A stretch of 64,000 nt of DNA from CAVYWD01 sp963772225 (GTDB lineage Bacteria > Myxococcota > Myxococcia > Myxococcales > UBA5297), in the NCBI GenBank assembly GCA_963772225.1, contig CAVYWD010000001.1, forward strand, positions 372,001 through 436,000. The letters run 5' to 3'. Within the stretch, counting starts at the first letter, position 1, and each line of letters begins with the position of its first letter. Shown here piece after piece: positions 7,788 to 15,217 of the stretch. The translations under genes and the position numbers were made by a program. The notes beneath the pieces are model-generated. The model was not told the DNA's origin. It did not search any database and saw only the letters and a program-made list of their open reading frames with translations.

Positions 7788-8831
7788 GTGGAGGAGTTTG
7801 CCAGCCAATACATTGGCGCGCGACTTCGCCGACGCGCTCCGAAGCGGGTGCTCGCGGCCGCGAGCCATGCGTTGTTCGCGTGGCCGCATGCCCTGCATGC
7901 GTTGGGGTACCGTCTACCGGAGTGGCAGCCGCCTTCGAGGCCAGCAGTGCAATCGCCACTGCTGTCCAAGTACGTCGCCTATCGGCAGGGTCACCGCGGT
8001 GTATCCCTCGCGACTGTGCAACGTGAAGTGATGACGGCGACGGAGTTCCTGGAGACGCTACGCGTTCGCGGGCGGTCGCTGGCAAGCACACGGGCGAGCG
8101 ATATCGATGCCTTCATCACCCAGCTCACTCAGCGTTTTTGTCGCAGGACGTTGCGTGACACGTGTAGTCGGCTGCGCGCGTTCCTTCGATTCCTGCAGGC
8201 GACGGGCCGGGTCAACCGCAATCTCGCATCCCTCTTGGTCGCACCGAGGGTGCGCTGGATGGACGCGCCGCGACGAGCGCTCCCATGGCCGGACGTACAA
8301 CGCCTATTGCGTTCGGTCCGGCACGATCGTCCTGCTGGCCTACGCGACTTCGCGGTGCTGCTGATGATGATCACGTACGGCTTCGGTGCCGCCGAGGTGT
8401 CGTCCTTGCGGCTCGACGGGATCGACTGGCGCGCAGCGGTGTTCCGATTGCGTCGACCGAAGACCGGGAAGTTCATCGAGCTCCCACTTTTGCCCGCCGT
8501 CGCACGCGCACTGATCGCGTACTTGCGCAAAGGGCGCCCTGCGGACTCCTGCCTTCCCGAGGTGTTCGTCTCCGCGCAGCTGCCGCGCCGACCGATCTCG
8601 AGCGGTGCAGTGCGCCAAATCGTGGCTGGCCACGCGCGAAGTGCGGGGATCCGTGGCCACGTTGGAGCGCACACTCTTCGGCATGCCCACGCGACTCGGC
8701 AGGTCGATGCCGGCGTGCCCCTCAAGATCGTAGGCGACATTCTCGGACATCACAGCCCGACTTCGACGTCCGTATACGCTCGGGTGGCGCTGCGGCGCCT
8801 GCGAGCTGTGGCGCTCCCGGTGCCTCGATGA
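7788..8831 (+). CDS. Tyrosine recombinase, first member of a three-integrase set
   Basis: The protein has a SAM-like core-binding region (TVQREVMTATEFLETLRVRG) and a catalytic domain. That domain has Arg I expected in YGFGAAEVSSLRLDGID (the usual GLRxxEA arginine is not evident here, which is unusual), a lysine hairpin RLRRPKTGKFIELPL, HTLRHAHATRQV (H-x-x-R), LGHHSPTSTSVYARV with the final histidine and nucleophilic Tyr (SVYARV). The frame is open from 7629, but bases before 7777 belong to the toxin gene on the other strand, so I chose the GTG at 7788. The N-terminus may be truncated. Its TGA overlaps the ATG of the next recombinase, the hallmark of recombinase-in-trio (RIT) elements. Confidence 0.85.
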   Translation: MEEFASQYIGARLRRRAPKRVLAAASHALFAWPHALHALGYRLPEWQPPSRPAVQSPLLSKYVAYRQGHRGVSLATVQREVMTATEFLETLRVRGRSLASTRASDIDAFITQLTQRFCRRTLRDTCSRLRAFLRFLQATGRVNRNLASLLVAPRVRWMDAPRRALPWPDVQRLLRSVRHDRPAGLRDFAVLLMMITYGFGAAEVSSLRLDGIDWRAAVFRLRRPKTGKFIELPLLPAVARALIAYLRKGRPADSCLPEVFVSAQLPRRPISSGAVRQIVAGHARSAGIRGHVGAHTLRHAHATRQVDAGVPLKIVGDILGHHSPTSTSVYARVALRRLRAVALPVPR

Positions 8832-9796
8832 GCACTGCTTTCAGCAGTCGGCTGGCAGCTGATTTCGCGGGTTTTCTCGCATTCAAACGCGCGCTTGGGT
8901 ATTCATACTGGCGCGCCGAGTTCATTCTGCGAGCGTTCGACAAGTTCCTGATCCAGCAAGCCGGCGCAGCCGGGCGCTACAGGCGACTCGATGAGCTCAT
9001 ACTGTCCTGGTTGGGGCGTAGCGCCGACCGAAAGCCCGAGAGCGTTGCGTGCGAGCTCGCCGTCCTGCGTCAGTTCTACGCCTTCCTGCAACGGCGAGGA
9101 CGCAGGCTGCGCGAGCCGTCCTGGCCGAAAATCCCGGCCAAAAGCACCTTTGTCCCCCATATCTTTACGAAGGCCGAGGTCTGCGAGTTGCTGCGTCTCA
9201 CAGCGACCCTCGAGCGTCCGCCGTTTCGCCGCATCCTCTACCACACGCTACTGCTCGTGCTCTACTGCGCGGGCCTGCGATTCGGTGAGGCGACCCGGTT
9301 GAGGCTGCGGGATGTGGACCTCGCTCGTGGCGTCCTTTTCATCTTGCCATCCAAAGGACGGTCGCGCTGGGTGCCGTACCACCCGTCGCTGGAGCGCGAG
9401 CTGCGCCGCTACCTCGCGGAACGCGCTTCGTTCGCACCTGCCTGCGCCGGCCCGGACGCCCCACTTTTCCTGGGACGGAAGAACCGCGCGCTCGGCGTCA
9501 AGAACGCTTCGCATACGGTATGCCGCCTTCTGCGAATCGCAGGGCTCAAACCCGCGGCTGGCCGTGTCGGGCCGCGCCCCTACGACATGCGTCACGCCTT
9601 CGCAGTCCATCGGCTCACGCGATGGTACCGCGCCGGGGTTGACCTCCACGCGCGACTACCATGGCTCTCGGCATACATGGGGCATGACGACCTGCTCGGG
9701 ACGGAGACATACCTGACTGCGACGCCCGAGTTGCTCTCGCTGGCGGGCGATCGTTTCCGTCGGCGGTTTCTCGCAGACCCGGAGGCGCGGCGATGA
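8828..9796 (+). CDS. Tyrosine recombinase, second member of the trio
   Basis: The 322-residue integrase overlaps its upstream partner by ATGA and the downstream one by ATGA. Catalytic residues are visible: CAGLRFGEATRLRLRDVD (Arg I), LPSKGRSRWVPYHP (Lys on the beta-hairpin), YDMRHAFAVHRL (H-x-x-R box) and LSAYMGHDDLLGTETYL (late His and Tyr). N-terminal helices ADFAGFLAFKRALGYSYWR match the core-binding part of the family. In RIT elements the three recombinases act together on the element ends; their individual roles are not settled. It is closely related to the minus-strand recombinase at 12,370-13,338. Confidence 0.88.
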   Translation: MSTAFSSRLAADFAGFLAFKRALGYSYWRAEFILRAFDKFLIQQAGAAGRYRRLDELILSWLGRSADRKPESVACELAVLRQFYAFLQRRGRRLREPSWPKIPAKSTFVPHIFTKAEVCELLRLTATLERPPFRRILYHTLLLVLYCAGLRFGEATRLRLRDVDLARGVLFILPSKGRSRWVPYHPSLERELRRYLAERASFAPACAGPDAPLFLGRKNRALGVKNASHTVCRLLRIAGLKPAAGRVGPRPYDMRHAFAVHRLTRWYRAGVDLHARLPWLSAYMGHDDLLGTETYLTATPELLSLAGDRFRRRFLADPEARR

Positions 9797-9954
9797 AGCG
9801 CGCTCAGACGCCTCTGTTGGCGCTCGTGCAGAGCTACTTTCAGGTGCATTTGCGCGGCGTCCGCGGCGCCAGCCAGCACACGATCCGCGCCTACCGCGAC
9901 GGGCTGCGGCTCTTCTTCGTGTTGAACGAAGCCGCTGCGCGGCAGCTGGAGTAG
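9793..9954 (+). pseudogene. Truncated third recombinase of the first trio
   Basis: A 53-residue frame begins with the ATGA overlap to the second recombinase and reads LVQSYFQVHLRGVRGAS, HTIRAYRDGLRLFF, then leaves the family and stops. The same start occurs in the intact third recombinase of the other trio (ESFFREHLGRTRNAS...VLAYRDALRLFFSF). The break falls at about 9920-9928, where the sequence switches to the integrase/IS91 element. The first trio therefore lacks its third enzyme and is probably immobile. Confidence 0.8.
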
Positions 9955-10073
9955 ATGCGGGCTGAGGCGGCTGAGAGGGGCGGTCCAGAAAGTCGGTGGA
10001 CCCGTCGGGAGGCTTCACCCTGTGGCTCCGAGAGTCGGATTTCCCGGCGCTCGGAACCACAAGGAGAAGTGCG

Positions 10074-10937
10074 ATGGGCCGATTGTACCAGAAGATGGAG
10101 CAGGATCTAGCAATCAAGAACTTCGCGACGGGGACGCGGACAGAGTACCTGCGGTGCTGCTGCAACCTGGTGCGCTTCCACATGCGGTCCCCGACCGACA
10201 TGGGCCTCCCGGAGATCAAGGATTTCCTCGGGCACTTGATTCGACAGGGGGCGAGCGCTGAGAAGGTGAAGATGCACGTCGCGGGAATCAAGTTCCTGTT
10301 CGCCGTCACGCTCGATCGCGAGGACGTCGCCAACAAGATTCCGTGGCCGAAGGTGCCCCACAAGAAGCCCGACATCCTGAGCCTCTCGGAAGTGGAGCGT
10401 CTGCTCGATGCGGCGATGGCGGCGAGCTTGGCGCCGGCGGTGGTGTCCATCACGGCGTACGCCGCGGGGCTGCGCATCAGCGAGGCCTGCCGGCTTCAGC
10501 ACCAGGACATCGACAGCGAGCGGATGCTCATCCACGTGCGGCTGGGAAAGGGGAAGAAGGACCGGTACGTGATGCTCAGCCCGCGCCTGCTCGAGATCCT
10601 GCGCGGCTACTGGGCGAAGGCGCGTCCGGCGGGAGACTGGCTCTTCCCGGGGCGAAAGGCGGTCCGACCGCTCACGCCTGCCTCGGTGCGCAAAGCGCTG
10701 GACGTCGCGGCGAGAAAGGCCAAGCTGCGAAAGAAGGTGAACCCGCACCTGCTGCGCCATTCGTTCGCGACTCATCTGCTGGAGGCTGGCACCGATATCC
10801 GGGTCATCCAGGTGCTGCTCGGCCACAGCTCCATTCGCACCACGGCGCGCTACACCCAGGTGAGCGCTCGCCATATCGCCAGTGTGACGAGCCCGCTCGA
10901 TCGCATTCGCGTCCCACAGGTCCCCGCTCGCCAGTAG
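10074..10937 (+). CDS. XerC/D-like integrase of the type paired with IS91-family transposases
   Basis: Start ATG at 10,074 follows an AAGGAG motif by 7-8 bases; the longer in-frame start at 9996 lacks one. The 287-residue product has a phage-integrase SAM-like N-domain (YQKMEQDLAIKNFATGTRTE) and the full catalytic set: YAAGLRISEACRLQHQDID, LGKGKKDRYVMLSP, NPHLLRHSFATHLLEAG, IQVLLGHSSIRTTARYTQV with the Tyr nucleophile. Such integrases commonly stand directly upstream of an IS91-type transposase, as here (the next frame begins three bases later). It sits inside the third recombinase of the left trio, so it arrived after that trio. Confidence 0.85.
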   Translation: MGRLYQKMEQDLAIKNFATGTRTEYLRCCCNLVRFHMRSPTDMGLPEIKDFLGHLIRQGASAEKVKMHVAGIKFLFAVTLDREDVANKIPWPKVPHKKPDILSLSEVERLLDAAMAASLAPAVVSITAYAAGLRISEACRLQHQDIDSERMLIHVRLGKGKKDRYVMLSPRLLEILRGYWAKARPAGDWLFPGRKAVRPLTPASVRKALDVAARKAKLRKKVNPHLLRHSFATHLLEAGTDIRVIQVLLGHSSIRTTARYTQVSARHIASVTSPLDRIRVPQVPARQ

Positions 10938-10940
10938 CCG

Positions 10941-11312
10941 GTGATCTGCGCGGCCTACCCCGCGCCCGGCGCCGCCGGGCCGGGGCGGCCTCGCCTGACC
11001 GTTGGCGACATCTTTCGGGCCCATGGCGAGGCCTATCGGAAGCGCCACGCGCTGAGTGAGCCTCAGCGCAAGGCGATGTGGGCCATCGAGGCTTGCCGGA
11101 CTCCGGTCCTGGGCGGGCGGGTGGAGGTATGCGACCGATGCGGCCATCGCGAGGCCCTCTACGGCTCGTGCGGCAACCGGCATTGCCCGACTTGCCAGAG
11201 CCTGGCGCAGGCGCGGTGGATCGAGAACCGCCTGGAGCGGCTCTTGCCCACCGACTACTTCCACTATCCCGAGATCGCGGTTATGTGTAGTTGGCGAGTC
11301 TGCGCCGACTGA
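10941..11312 (+). pseudogene. N-terminal zinc-binding part of an IS91-family transposase, truncated
   Basis: The frame (GTG start) encodes the transposase zinc-binding domain of IS91 elements: LTVGDIFRAHGEAYRKRH, CDRCGHREALYGSCGNRHCP, TCQSLAQARWIENRLERLLP. After TDYFH the family continues with a strand leading to the HUH catalytic motif. Here it turns into unrelated residues and stops about 15-20 codons later. The break at about 11,270-11,285 coincides with the end of the minus-strand recombinase trio, whose arrival probably truncated it. Confidence 0.78.
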
Positions 11313-11356
11313 AAGTGAGCGATTGACGCTCGGCATAAGAATCATCGAGGCGATGC

Positions 11357-12373
11357 CTACAGCGACCCAAGGAAGGCGAGAACATCTGGTCGCGGCCGCC
11401 ACTTGGGTTCCCGCGTACCTGTGAGTCCGGCGCGGCGCCAGAAGGCGTCGAGCACACGGCGCTTCATTCGGAGATTGGTCTTCGTGTAGCGGCCCGTTGT
11501 AGCGATGCTCTCGTGCCCGAGATAGTCGCGGATCACAGTGAGATCGACGCCGGCCTGGAGGAGGGCAACGGCACAACTGTGGCGCATGACGTGAGGGGTG
11601 ACGCGCTTGCGCTTGAGGATTGGCAGGTCGCGCGCGGCGCGTTGGAGGTACTTGTCGAGGATGTAGGCGGCACCGTCGCGGCTCAGAGGTTGTCCTCGGG
11701 CACTGCGAAACACATGGCCGTCCGGGAGCGGTGGGGACAGATCCTCGAGCCGCCTGAGCGTGGTAGCCGTGTCCGGCCAGAGCGGGCAGATGCGATCCTT
11801 GCGACCTTTGCCGTGGAGGTGGACCTGGAACGGGCGAGCGAGTTGCAGGTTGTCGCGACGGACTGCGATCGCTTCACCGATGCGCGCGCCGGTGTTGTAC
11901 AGGAATAGAAGGAGGGCGTGGTCGCGTATCCCGCTGGCTCTGCGACGGTCGGGCTGCCGCAACAATACGCGCACCTCCTCAGGCTCCAGATAGGTAGCGA
12001 CCGGCGAGGCCGTTTTCTTGAAGGGGAGGGAGAGGACGCGCTGGTACTGGGCGCCACGAGATGGGTCGTTGCGCACGAGGTAGCGGAAGAACGTGCGAAT
12101 CGCAGTCAACCGCAGGTTCCGCGTGGCGACGGCGTTGCGCCGACTCGACTCGAGGTGATCGAGGAATCCGAGGACTTGCTCGACGGTGAGATCCTCCAGA
12201 CGCAGGCGGGCCACATCTGCTCCGCACGTGTCTCCCAGAAAGGAGAAGAACAGGCGCAGAGCGTCACGATAGGCGAGCACGGTGTGCCTGCTGGCATTTC
12301 GCGTCCGTCCCAGGTGCTCGCGAAAGAATGATTCCACCAAGGGGAAGATCGAATCGGGGTCTCGATGACTCAT
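11357..12373 (-). CDS. Tyrosine recombinase, third member of the inverted trio
   Basis: The ATG at 12,373 overlaps the stop of the second recombinase by ATGA, so I prefer it to longer upstream frames. The 338-residue enzyme has a core-binding domain (FFREHLGRTRNASRHTVLAY) and catalytic motifs YNTGARIGEAIAVRRDNL, LHGKGRKDRICPL, TPHVMRHSCAVALLQAG and IRDYLGHESIATTGRYTKT. It is the intact counterpart of the truncated frame at 9,793. The bases just after its stop (GTTATGTGTAGTTGGCG near 11,280 on the plus strand) are a candidate outer end of this trio element. Confidence 0.88.
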   Translation of the reverse strand: MSHRDPDSIFPLVESFFREHLGRTRNASRHTVLAYRDALRLFFSFLGDTCGADVARLRLEDLTVEQVLGFLDHLESSRRNAVATRNLRLTAIRTFFRYLVRNDPSRGAQYQRVLSLPFKKTASPVATYLEPEEVRVLLRQPDRRRASGIRDHALLLFLYNTGARIGEAIAVRRDNLQLARPFQVHLHGKGRKDRICPLWPDTATTLRRLEDLSPPLPDGHVFRSARGQPLSRDGAAYILDKYLQRAARDLPILKRKRVTPHVMRHSCAVALLQAGVDLTVIRDYLGHESIATTGRYTKTNLRMKRRVLDAFWRRAGLTGTREPKWRPRPDVLAFLGSL

Positions 12374-13338
12374 GGGCGCTCCCTTCGGCGGAACCGCGCA
12401 GCGAACCGGCTGCTTGCGACGCGCAGCAAGTCCGGGCTCGCGGTGAGATAGGTTTCCGTACCCAACAGGTCCTCGTGGCCCATGTAGGCGGACAGCCACG
12501 GCAAGCGGGCGTGCAAGTCGACTCCCTCCCGATACCAGCGCGCCAAGCGGTGCGACGCGAAGGCGTGGCGAAGGTCCATGACTCGTGGCCCCCCAGGGCC
12601 GGCGGTGGGCTTGAGTCCGAGCCGCTGCCAGAGACGTCGAAATACCTCCCCGACCCCGCGGCGGGTGTAACCGCGACCGTCGGGCCGCACGAAAAGAGGA
12701 CTGGTGGTTGAGCTGGAACCGAATGCGAGGCGCACGCGAAGGTAGGACTTGATCTGTCGGGCCAGCCCATCCCGAAAGGGAACCCATCGAGACTTTCCCT
12801 TGCTCTCGGAGATAAAGAAGGTCCGCCCGCGCACGTCGACCTCGCGCAGGGTGAGACGAATGGCCTCGCCGGGTCGCAGACCAGTGCAGAAGAGCACGAG
12901 GAGGAGTGTGCGGAAGGTGGCTCGACGAAGCGGAGCATTGGGGCCCGGCAAGGTCCTCGTCTCGCGCCCCAGTCGGCGGATATCCTGGACCGACAACGGA
13001 TACGGCCGAAAGTGCGACCTTCCCGTCACGACGATGTCATCTCCGGGAACGAAGCCCTCGATGCCACGTCGACGGCGGAACAGGCAGAACTGACGGACGA
13101 CCGACAGCATGACGTGGTTCGTGCCTGGCTTCCGGACCGCGCGGCGCAGCCAGCGCACCACCGCGCGCTCCAGCGAAATCTCGCCGTGCTCGGCAGCATC
13201 CTGAGCCGCCAGCCGGTCAAAGCTCCGGAGATGCTGCTCTTGCGTCTGATAGCGACGGCCGAGAGCTCGTTTCCACACGAGGAACTCCTCCAGTTCCAAG
13301 GCAATCGGGCTGTGGAATGGCCTGCGCATCAAGGCCAT
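12370..13338 (-). CDS. Tyrosine recombinase, second member of the inverted trio
   Basis: This 322-residue enzyme is the same length as the plus-strand second recombinase at 8,828 and shares its pattern throughout: EFLVWKRALGRRYQTQEQHL, CTGLRPGEAIRLTLREVDV, ISESKGKSRWVPFRDGL, VMDLRHAFASHRLARWYREG, DLHARLPWLSAYMGHEDLLG, TETYLTASPDLL. Catalytic Arg, Lys, His, Arg and Tyr are present. It overlaps the first recombinase remnant by 10 bases upstream and the third by ATGA downstream. Conserved order and spacing identify this as a second, inverted recombinase-in-trio element. Confidence 0.88.
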   Translation of the reverse strand: MALMRRPFHSPIALELEEFLVWKRALGRRYQTQEQHLRSFDRLAAQDAAEHGEISLERAVVRWLRRAVRKPGTNHVMLSVVRQFCLFRRRRGIEGFVPGDDIVVTGRSHFRPYPLSVQDIRRLGRETRTLPGPNAPLRRATFRTLLLVLFCTGLRPGEAIRLTLREVDVRGRTFFISESKGKSRWVPFRDGLARQIKSYLRVRLAFGSSSTTSPLFVRPDGRGYTRRGVGEVFRRLWQRLGLKPTAGPGGPRVMDLRHAFASHRLARWYREGVDLHARLPWLSAYMGHEDLLGTETYLTASPDLLRVASSRFAARFRRRERP

Positions 13339-13516
13339 GGGAGAGAGACCTCGCGCAGCCGCTCGGTAGCCACACGGGCGTACGCCGAAATTGACCGAGG
13401 GTCGCTGTGGCCGAGGATGTCGCTGACGACCTTGGACGGCGCCGCCGCCTCAATCTGGCGACTCGCATGACTCCGGCGAAGGGCATGCGGACCAAAGAAC
13501 CGGGCGGGAACCTTCA
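13329..13516 (-). pseudogene. C-terminal remnant of the first recombinase in the inverted trio
   Basis: Only the end of the enzyme remains: FFGPHALRRSHASRQIEAAA (H-x-x-R box), SKVVSDILGHSDPRSISAYA (His and nucleophilic Tyr) and a REVSLPWP end, matching the last 60 residues of the recombinase at 7,788-8,831. The open frame continues to 13,562, but that part is the terminal repeat of the IS21-like element. The insertion therefore cut this gene at 13,517. The missing 5' part is not found beyond the other end of the element, so a deletion accompanied or followed insertion. Confidence 0.8.
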
Positions 13517-13539
13517 GCGGCGGCGTGATCGAGATCCAC
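13517..13539 (+). repeat. Left terminal repeat of the IS21-like element
   Basis: The left end reads GGCGTGATCGAGATCCAC after GCGGC. A second related motif, GGCCTCGAGATCCACC, follows about 20 bases inward. It interrupts a recombinase gene and matches the copies at 6,312-6,335 and 18,117-18,140. Confidence 0.75.
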
Positions 13540-13643
13540 CTGTCGGCGGCCTCGAGATCCACCCGGTCGTTGAGGCGAGGGAGTCGGAGTAGCTCTCAGG
13601 GCGAGAAGTATCCGGAGGACCCCTTCGGCGTGACGGTCGAGGG

Positions 13644-14036
13644 ATGCGACCCCGGAAGAAGGTCCGCAGTCGGCGGTGTAGCGAGTGCAGGAGTTGGTAC
13701 TCCCCCGATCCTCGCGCGGCGGAGACGCAGCATGCATGCAGCGAAGCCTGTCGCCAGGCGAGACGCAAGCGACAGGCGCGCGAACGTCGAGCGAAGGCGC
13801 CTGAGGAGTTCCGGAAGGCGGAGCAGGCGCGACAAGCCCGATGCCGGGCCCAGAAGAGAGCCCTGCGATCGGGCGCGGGGCCGCCGGAGGCGGGCGACCA
13901 GGGGGGCTCGTTCGGCGCGCGACTCGAGGACGTGCTCGAGCTGGCGCTGGCGACTCCGCGGCCTTCTCGCGCTGCCCTGACCGAGGCGCTGCGTGAGCTG
14001 TGCTCGTGCGCACCAGGCGCGGGAGCAGGCCCGTGA
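13644..14036 (+). CDS. Zinc-ribbon protein of the IS21-like element
   Basis: The 130-residue product starts with a basic head and two Cys pairs (CSECRSWYSPD then HACSEACRQARR), consistent with one zinc-binding ribbon. A long, strongly basic, charged helix follows (RKRQARERRAKAPEEFRKAE), then an Ala/Leu-rich C-terminal helix (ARLEDVLELALATPRPSRAA). I do not know its function. The basic helix suggests nucleic-acid binding. It lies just inside the left end, before the iterons and parB. The first 15 residues and the upstream DNA are conserved in the broken copy at 6,207, showing it is a genuine part of the element. Confidence 0.7.
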   Translation: MRPRKKVRSRRCSECRSWYSPDPRAAETQHACSEACRQARRKRQARERRAKAPEEFRKAEQARQARCRAQKRALRSGAGPPEAGDQGGSFGARLEDVLELALATPRPSRAALTEALRELCSCAPGAGAGP

Positions 14037-14048
14037 CCTGTGGAGCGA

Positions 14049-14277
14049 TGTCACGCGCCGGCTTCGGCGGCCAAGTTGGCGCGGCAGCAGGGGAAACCTC
14101 GGGGTTTTGCGCAGAGCGGAGCAGTGTCACGCGCATGCTTCGGCGTTCGGCGGCGCCGGCGAGTCGCCGTTTTCCCTCTGAGGAGCCGTCAGGCAGCGGG
14201 TGACCGCAGGTACGTGTCACGCGCCGGCTTCGAGCTCTCTCAGAGGGAAAAACGGCCCCTGTCACGCGCCGGGATGG
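14049..14277 (+). promoter_or_regulatory. Four iteron-like repeats and an inverted repeat upstream of the element's parB
   Basis: The motif TGTCACGCGCCGGCTTCGG or close variants occurs four times in direct orientation, at 14,049, 14,125 (TGTCACGCGCATGCTTCGG), 14,215 and 14,260 (the last diverging after TGTCACGCGCCGG). Between the second and fourth lies an inverted repeat, GCCGTTTTCCCTCTGAG (14,166) against CTCAGAGGGAAAAACGGC (14,239). The array fills the gap before the ParB-like gene. Repeated sites next to a DNA-binding partition-type gene suggest operators or centromere-like sites for its product, but binding is inferred. Confidence 0.6.
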
Positions 14278-14302
14278 CCAAGGATCTCGGTGAGGGCGCA
14301 CG

Positions 14303-15217
14303 GTGGCGCGCATGACGGGCGTGTCGACCGCGAGCACCGAGATGGCGCCGAGCGAGCTGGGCGATTCGCTCTTGGCGGTGCGACTGTGCGCGGGCGAGGC
14401 CACGCAGCAGATGCAGCTGTCGCTCTCGAAGCTCGGGCAGCTGACGCCGGTGCAGGCCTTTCGAATGGGCGAGAAGCTGGAGGTCTTCGATGGACTCAAG
14501 CGGTTGAGCGCCTCGCGCGAGCTTGGGTGGTCGAAGCTGCGCGTCGAGGTCCACGGCGTCGACTCTGCAGGGGCGAAGGTGCGGCTGTTGCGCTGCAACG
14601 CCGGGGCGGGTCTGTGCGAGCTCGAGGAGGGCTGGCTGGTGCGCTCCCTCTATCGCGACGACCACGTGAGCCAGCCGCAGATCGCGATTCTGCTCGGGCG
14701 GGACAAGAGCTGGGTGTGTCGGCGTCTGGCTTTGGCAGAGGACCTGTCGGACGAGCTGACGGCGAATGTGCGGCTGGGGCTGTTGTCGGCCACCGCGGTG
14801 CGAGAGCTTTCGCGGTTGCCGCGCGGCAACCAGGACGCTGTGGGCCTGGTGGTAGCCCGACGAGGGCTGACCACGCGGCAGACCGCGCGCCTGGTCGATT
14901 CGCTGCTCGCGGCCCAGGAAGCGGAGTGGCCGGCGCTGCTGGAGCGAGCCAGCGCACCCATGGCCGCCGAGTCCCCCAAGGGCAGTGCACCGCGGCGCAC
15001 GCCCGGCGAGCAGATGGTCGCGGACGCCTGGGCGATGAAGCGCCTCTCGACGCGCCTGCACGCGCGGCTCTTGGAGCGGTCGCTGGCCAGCTTGGGAGCG
15101 CCGGCGTGCGAGGTGGTCTCGCGCGAGCTCGTCGAGCTGCGCGGTGCGCTGGCCGCCCTGACCCGGACCCTCGACGCGCGCCTCGGGGCGCCAGGAGCCT
15201 CCGATGCTTCCGCTTGA
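14303..15217 (+). CDS. ParB-like protein of the IS21-like element
   Basis: The 304-residue product has a ParB N-terminal-like fold. LEVFDGLKRLSASRELGWSK holds a DGxKR motif in place of the classic DGxxR/GERR boxes. A helical linker LCELEEGWLVRSLYRDDHVS and a helix-turn-helix IAILLGRDKSWVCRRLALAE follow, then a helical C-terminal part. It lies directly downstream of four iteron-like repeats and overlaps istA by 14 bases, so it is translationally coupled to the transposase. ParB proteins bind specific sites and spread or clamp on DNA. Here it could regulate the operon or steer the transpososome. Its relative at 2,936-4,027 shares the layout. Confidence 0.82.
   Translation: MARMTGVSTASTEMAPSELGDSLLAVRLCAGEATQQMQLSLSKLGQLTPVQAFRMGEKLEVFDGLKRLSASRELGWSKLRVEVHGVDSAGAKVRLLRCNAGAGLCELEEGWLVRSLYRDDHVSQPQIAILLGRDKSWVCRRLALAEDLSDELTANVRLGLLSATAVRELSRLPRGNQDAVGLVVARRGLTTRQTARLVDSLLAAQEAEWPALLERASAPMAAESPKGSAPRRTPGEQMVADAWAMKRLSTRLHARLLERSLASLGAPACEVVSRELVELRGALAALTRTLDARLGAPGASDASA

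Noticed and set aside
13540..13562. An ATG start for the recombinase remnant at 13,562.
   Set aside because: Those codons are the IS21-like terminal repeat, not recombinase sequence.
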